NCBI GenBank assembly: GCA_019114885.1
Contig: DXEQ01000164.1
Span: forward strand, 1-8,421
Reading direction: 5' to 3'
Length of the DNA stretch: 8,421 nt
Source of the DNA: Candidatus Anaerobutyricum stercoripullorum
GTDB lineage: Bacteria > Bacillota > Clostridia > Lachnospirales > Lachnospiraceae
The translations under genes were made by a program, and so were the position numbers. Position 1 is the stretch's first letter. The number at the start of each line of letters is the position of its first letter. Shown here in pieces: positions 5,719 to 8,421 of this stretch. The notes under the pieces were generated by a model, which saw nothing but the letters and a program-made list of their open reading frames with translations, did no database searches and had not been told where the DNA came from.

Positions 5719-5747
5719 ATAATAGTCTATTCCCCCTTGATTTGCAA
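5719..5747 (-). promoter_or_regulatory. serS promoter
   Basis: On the minus strand TTGCAA (5747-5742) and TATTAT (5724-5719) are 17 nt apart, giving a transcript start near 5712 and a leader of about 100 nt. The -35 box lies inside an inverted repeat (CCCTTG 5734-5739, CAAGGG 5745-5750), which could be an operator. The promoter begins 10 nt after the lipid kinase stop codon. Confidence 0.65.
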
Positions 5748-5757
5748 GGGAAAAAGC

Positions 5758-6672
5758 CTACTGTTCCTTCTGAGGCGGAATCACGATGCGCACTGCCTTC
5801 GGAATCAGCTCCAGCTCCAGCGGAAAACTGTCCATCAGCTGTTCGCCGTCATAATCCACGTTGATCTCCTGCTCATCCAGATTCTCGATCCGAAGCCGGT
5901 TCGTCTGGAAATACTCCACCGCCGGATGATTCACATGATCTCCCTGCAGGATGGCCAGAAGCAGCGGCGTCACCTGAAAGATATCCATCTTCTTGATGAT
6001 GACCACGTCAAACTTACCGTCGGAAGTGGAGGCCAGCGGCGCGATCTCCCGGAATCCTCCCACACTCTGGCTGTTCGTGACCATAAAAAGAAGAATCTCT
6101 TCTTCAATACTCTTCTCATCGGTGGTAAAACGAAGCTTGAGCGTCCTTCCGAACTGCTTCGGAAGATCGATAGCCCCTTCCAGATAATAAGCCAGCTTAC
6201 CCATGGCAGCCTTCTTATCCTTTGCCACCTTAAAGCCGATATCCGACAGCAGACCGGCAGCCACCACGTTGATAAAATACTTGCTGTTGACCCTGCCCGC
6301 ATCTACTTTTTTAAGCTGAAACTCCCGGATCATATCACAGAACTCCTTCGGCGTCTGCGGCAGTTTCAGATAATTGGCAAAATCGTTGACCGTTCCCGCT
6401 GAGATCACAGCCACCGGAATATCACTCTTACTCAAGATAATTCCATTGATCACCTCATTCAGCGTACCGTCTCCGCCCACGGCGACCACAAAATCATACT
6501 GTCCCGGCTGCAGACCCGCCGCGTGATGCAGCGCGTCATCCTGCTTCTCCGTGTAAAATACATCTATGGTATTACAAATCTGATCCATGATCAGATTCCC
6601 GGCAATCTCCTTAATTTTATCATGAAAATTCTGTCTTCCGGATGATGGATTAATGATAAACAACCCTTTCAT
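5758..6672 (-). CDS. diacylglycerol kinase family lipid kinase, YegS/BmrU type (304 aa)
   Basis: This is an ATP-dependent soluble lipid kinase of the DAGK catalytic family. In Firmicutes, relatives such as DgkB phosphorylate diacylglycerol to phosphatidic acid, recycling lipid from lipoteichoic acid synthesis; the true substrate here is unproven. Seen: nucleotide loop NPSSGR (8-13), hallmark GGDGTLNEV (66-74), SAGTVNDFA (91-99), DGKFDV (218-223), and near the end DYDGE (273-277), whose Glu277 corresponds to the catalytic base of the family. The length is typical. There is no membrane span; family members act at the membrane surface. Start choice: the ATG at 6672 has GGAGG with 7 nt spacing, and the protein then begins MKGLFIINPSSG. 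Upstream in-frame ATGs at 6687 and 6678 overlap or abut that site. The gene has its own promoter and a long hairpin in its leader; serS follows. Confidence 0.92.
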   Translation of the reverse strand: MKGLFIINPSSGRQNFHDKIKEIAGNLIMDQICNTIDVFYTEKQDDALHHAAGLQPGQYDFVVAVGGDGTLNEVINGIILSKSDIPVAVISAGTVNDFANYLKLPQTPKEFCDMIREFQLKKVDAGRVNSKYFINVVAAGLLSDIGFKVAKDKKAAMGKLAYYLEGAIDLPKQFGRTLKLRFTTDEKSIEEEILLFMVTNSQSVGGFREIAPLASTSDGKFDVVIIKKMDIFQVTPLLLAILQGDHVNHPAVEYFQTNRLRIENLDEQEINVDYDGEQLMDSFPLELELIPKAVRIVIPPQKEQ

Positions 6673-6694
6673 AGTCATCCCTCCCATAAGATGA

Positions 6695-6754
6695 GGCAGT
6701 ATCGAAGAAGAGAGCCATCCGGTCTGTTCCGTCCTCTCCGTGTGCCATACTGCC
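6695..6754 (-). promoter_or_regulatory. long imperfect hairpin in the lipid kinase leader
   Basis: A perfect 8-bp inverted repeat (GGCAGTAT 6695-6702, ATACTGCC 6747-6754) closes a 44-nt loop that itself contains shorter complementary segments (GAGAG/CTCTC and CGG/CCG). It occupies most of the predicted 5' leader of the lipid kinase and ends about 10 nt before the ribosome binding site. There is no T tract, so it is not a terminator. Its function is unknown. Confidence 0.45.
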
Positions 6755-6772
6755 CGAAATAAGATATCCCAT

Positions 6773-6802
6773 ATTCTACCATATATTACAAAGTTAATAC
6801 AA
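6773..6802 (-). promoter_or_regulatory. lipid kinase promoter
   Basis: On the minus strand TTGTAT (6802-6797) and TAGAAT (6778-6773) are 18 nt apart, and TGG before the -10 gives an extended -10 (TGgTAGAAT). The predicted start near 6766 gives a leader of about 93 nt. Two near-identical 21-bp direct repeats lie just upstream of the -35. Confidence 0.6.
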
Positions 6803-6806
6803 GGAT

Positions 6807-6851
6807 TTCACAAAATGTTTATAATTCACATTGACAAAATATTTATCATTC
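6807..6851. repeat. 21-bp direct repeat upstream of the lipid kinase promoter
   Basis: Copies 6807-6827 and 6831-6851 match at 18 of 21 bases and are separated by ACA, a 24-bp period. They fill the AT-rich gap between the aroK-aroD stop and the lipid kinase -35 box, ending 4 nt from that box. They could be activator sites or an UP-element duplication. Confidence 0.7.
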
Positions 6852-6856
6852 CGTTC

Positions 6857-8263
6857 TCACAGCGACGCGTGAATCAGACGCAGCGCCTCTCTCAGCTCCT
6901 CCACAGCAATCTGTCCCGGTGCGGAAGCCCTTCCCGCGCTGCCAAATGTGATGGCCGACCCAAAGACTTCTCCGCACAGGCGGCTGATGGCGCCCTGGCC
7001 GGACATGGACATGGTTACCACCGGCACAGCGGCCGTCCGGTACATTTGCTCTGTCGCCGCCAGCAGGGTGAGCACATCCTTCCGGCTCAGTGGCATCACC
7101 GCAATCTTCGCGATATCCGCCCCGATCCGTTCCATGGCTCTTAGACGATGCAGAATCTCCGCCTCCGGCGGCGTCATCTCAAAATCATGATTGGAGACGA
7201 TCACCTTCACACCGTGAGCGTGCGCCTCCCGGATCAGCATCTCCACCGTGCCTTCGGCTCTTTCGGATGCAGACGGTTCATCTGAAAGCGTCAAAGCTTC
7301 CGCCGGTGAATCAGACGCGGCCCCGTCAATGAACAACTCCACATCGATCAGATCCACCAGCCCGGTCTTAAGAACGCATCGATTCACAGATCTATATTCT
7401 TCGATACTTATTTCCTGCTCCCCACCTTCCCGGCTGGTCCGGAAAGTAAACAGGAGCGGCAGGTCCGGGAGGACCTTTCGCAGAGCGGTCAGTACATTTC
7501 TTACCTGTTCGGGGTCTTTGACGGCGGAAAACCAGTCTCCCCGCCATTCTGCCATATCCACAGGAAGGCCCTTCACCTTTTCTGCCTCCGCGAGAATCTC
7601 TTCCTTCGTCCTGCCCACGAGAGGCACACAGATCTTCGGCGTCCCTTCCCCTATCTTTATATTTCTCACCGTCACCGGATTCTTCCGGCATTTTAAGACG
7701 ATCTCCCGGCAGATATCGAGGGCGGACTTTCCGTCCGTGCTCACGATGATATCCGCTTCCGCCTCATACTTCGGCCTTCTCTCCTCCATCATGCCGGAAA
7801 TGTACTCCACATCTTTATGTCCCCTGAGAAGAGGCCGGTTATCGTCATCCTTCACTCTCTCCAGAATCGTCCCCGGCGCGGCTGTCAGCAGCACTACTCT
7901 GCCGTTCTTCTTCATCTCCGTCACATTTCTTTCCCGCAGGGCCACACCACCGCCGCAGGAAATGACCGCGTTGCTCCGGTTCTGCATATCGATGAGAAGC
8001 TGTGTCTCCAGATCGCGGAAATATTCTTCTCCATACTTTTCAAAAATCTCCGGTATACTCATTCCCTGCTGCCGGACGATAACCTGATCCATCTCTATCA
8101 CTTCCATGCCAAAGGCTTCCTGCATCAGAGCCGCAATGGTACTCTTTCCCGTTCCCATGAATCCGACCAGCACGATATTATAAGGAAAAAGAGGTTCTCC
8201 CATATCATGCTGCCGCGGCAAAAACTCTTCCCGCAAAAGCCTTCCTGCTTCTTTCTCGTTCAT
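6857..8263 (-). CDS. aroK-aroD: bifunctional shikimate kinase / type I 3-dehydroquinate dehydratase fusion (468 aa)
   Basis: One polypeptide carries two shikimate-pathway enzymes. Residues about 27-195 are shikimate kinase: P-loop GFMGTGKST (34-42), Asp59 in EMDQVI, Arg83 in FRDLE, GGG (104-106), and the lid Arg143 in NRPLLRG. Residues about 199-468 are a Schiff-base (type I) dehydroquinate dehydratase: EWRGD (239-243), FRTSREGG (274-281), Glu309 in DVEL, His359 in SNHDF, Schiff-base Lys386 in AKIAVMP, Arg428 in ISRL, and the substrate loop SAPGQ (447-451). Both active sites look intact. A 25-residue Ser/Ala/Glu-rich stretch (about 312-338) is extra within the dehydratase half. Start choice: the ATG at 8263 has AGGAG at 6 nt. 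The frame stays open to an ATG at 8350, but that has a poor site and lies about 11 nt from the predicted transcript start. Confidence 0.93.
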   Translation of the reverse strand: MNEKEAGRLLREEFLPRQHDMGEPLFPYNIVLVGFMGTGKSTIAALMQEAFGMEVIEMDQVIVRQQGMSIPEIFEKYGEEYFRDLETQLLIDMQNRSNAVISCGGGVALRERNVTEMKKNGRVVLLTAAPGTILERVKDDDNRPLLRGHKDVEYISGMMEERRPKYEAEADIIVSTDGKSALDICREIVLKCRKNPVTVRNIKIGEGTPKICVPLVGRTKEEILAEAEKVKGLPVDMAEWRGDWFSAVKDPEQVRNVLTALRKVLPDLPLLFTFRTSREGGEQEISIEEYRSVNRCVLKTGLVDLIDVELFIDGAASDSPAEALTLSDEPSASERAEGTVEMLIREAHAHGVKVIVSNHDFEMTPPEAEILHRLRAMERIGADIAKIAVMPLSRKDVLTLLAATEQMYRTAAVPVVTMSMSGQGAISRLCGEVFGSAITFGSAGRASAPGQIAVEELREALRLIHASL

Positions 8264-8285
8264 CCGTTTCTCCTTTTTTCTCCCT

Positions 8286-8329
8286 GTCTCACTGACGGAC
8301 CACGCTGTGTACATGTCATCATGTGAGAC
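8286..8329 (-). promoter_or_regulatory. hairpin in the aroK-aroD leader
   Basis: A perfect 7-bp inverted repeat (GTCTCAC 8286-8292, GTGAGAC 8323-8329) encloses 30 nt in which TGAC/GTCA and CAC/GTG can pair further. It ends about 12 nt upstream of the ribosome binding site. It contains a 20-codon ORF start (ATG 8322, stop TGA overlapping the aroK ATG as ATGA) that lacks a good ribosome binding site. A role in translation control is speculative. Confidence 0.4.
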
Positions 8330-8367
8330 TTTCTGCACGTTTTCAGACATCTTTTACGCACTTTCGT

Positions 8368-8397
8368 ATTCTATCACAGATATCTTTCTGACCGCAA
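8368..8397 (-). promoter_or_regulatory. aroK-aroD promoter
   Basis: On the minus strand TTGCGG (8397-8392) and TAGAAT (8373-8368) are 18 nt apart, with an extended -10 (TGATAGAAT). A start near 8361 gives a leader of about 98 nt that holds the hairpin. The remaining bases to 8421 are AT-rich and show no gene. Confidence 0.6.
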
Positions 8398-8421
8398 CGG
8401 CAAAACCATTTTCCTTTTTTT

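Noticed and set aside
5614..5757. T-box riboswitch for serS
   Set aside because: The leader is only about 100 nt and lacks the AGGGTGGNACCGCG T-box sequence and a terminator/antiterminator pair.
7248..8087. Plus-strand ORF (279 codons) opposite aroK-aroD
   Set aside because: It is antisense to both intact catalytic domains, rich in Ser/Arg/Pro, and has no recognisable domain.
8351..8421. A further gene at the right end
   Set aside because: Only the promoter of aroK-aroD and AT-rich sequence are visible, with no convincing ORF on either strand.

Overview
The window reads as ordinary chromosome of a low-to-mid GC Firmicute, most likely a gut clostridium of the Lachnospiraceae or a close relative. 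The evidence is the strong AGGAGG-type ribosome binding sites, the sigma-A-type promoters, a tRNA without an encoded CCA, and protein sequences typical of that group (a TrmB starting MRLRNV, a YegS/BmrU-type lipid kinase, an S11 D,D-carboxypeptidase with a C-terminal membrane anchor). No mobile element, phage gene or CRISPR array is visible.

Layout. Left end: a 42-residue unrecognised small ORF (+, 30-158), then tRNA-Lys(CUU) (+, 291-363) with its own near-consensus promoter and a GU-rich intrinsic terminator. A large two-tier hairpin (523-587) separates this from two minus-strand genes, trmB (tRNA m7G46 methyltransferase) followed after 34 nt by an iron-sulfur-flavoprotein-like FMN oxidoreductase. 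trmB is divergent from a plus-strand gene for a secreted, membrane-anchored D-Ala-D-Ala carboxypeptidase (2168-4108). That protein has an acidic repeat region before the catalytic domain and a Ser/Gly/Arg-rich repetitive tail predicted to be cytoplasmic. It converges on serS (4327-5613, minus) across a bidirectional terminator and a striking 34-35-bp tandem array that copies the 3' end of serS, including its stop codon. Upstream of serS lie two more minus-strand genes: a diacylglycerol-kinase-family lipid kinase (5758-6672) and a gene fusing shikimate kinase to type I 3-dehydroquinate dehydratase (6857-8263). Each of these three has its own recognisable promoter and a structured leader, so they look like neighbouring single-gene units, though read-through is possible.

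The genes do not form one pathway. They are housekeeping functions: translation (tRNA-Lys, TrmB, SerRS), cell envelope (carboxypeptidase, lipid kinase), aromatic amino acid synthesis (AroK-AroD) and redox. I see no clear new multi-gene system. The points most worth a second look are the serS 3' tandem array, the AroK-AroD fusion of non-consecutive pathway steps, the archaeal/eukaryal-like features of this SerRS, the modified KTG motif and odd tail of the carboxypeptidase, and the hairpins or repeats near several promoters. Four gene starts were placed at internal ATGs because the ribosome binding site spacing clearly favours them. The longest stretches without a gene (364-611, 1915-2167, 4109-4326) are all under 300 bases and are described in the entries below.
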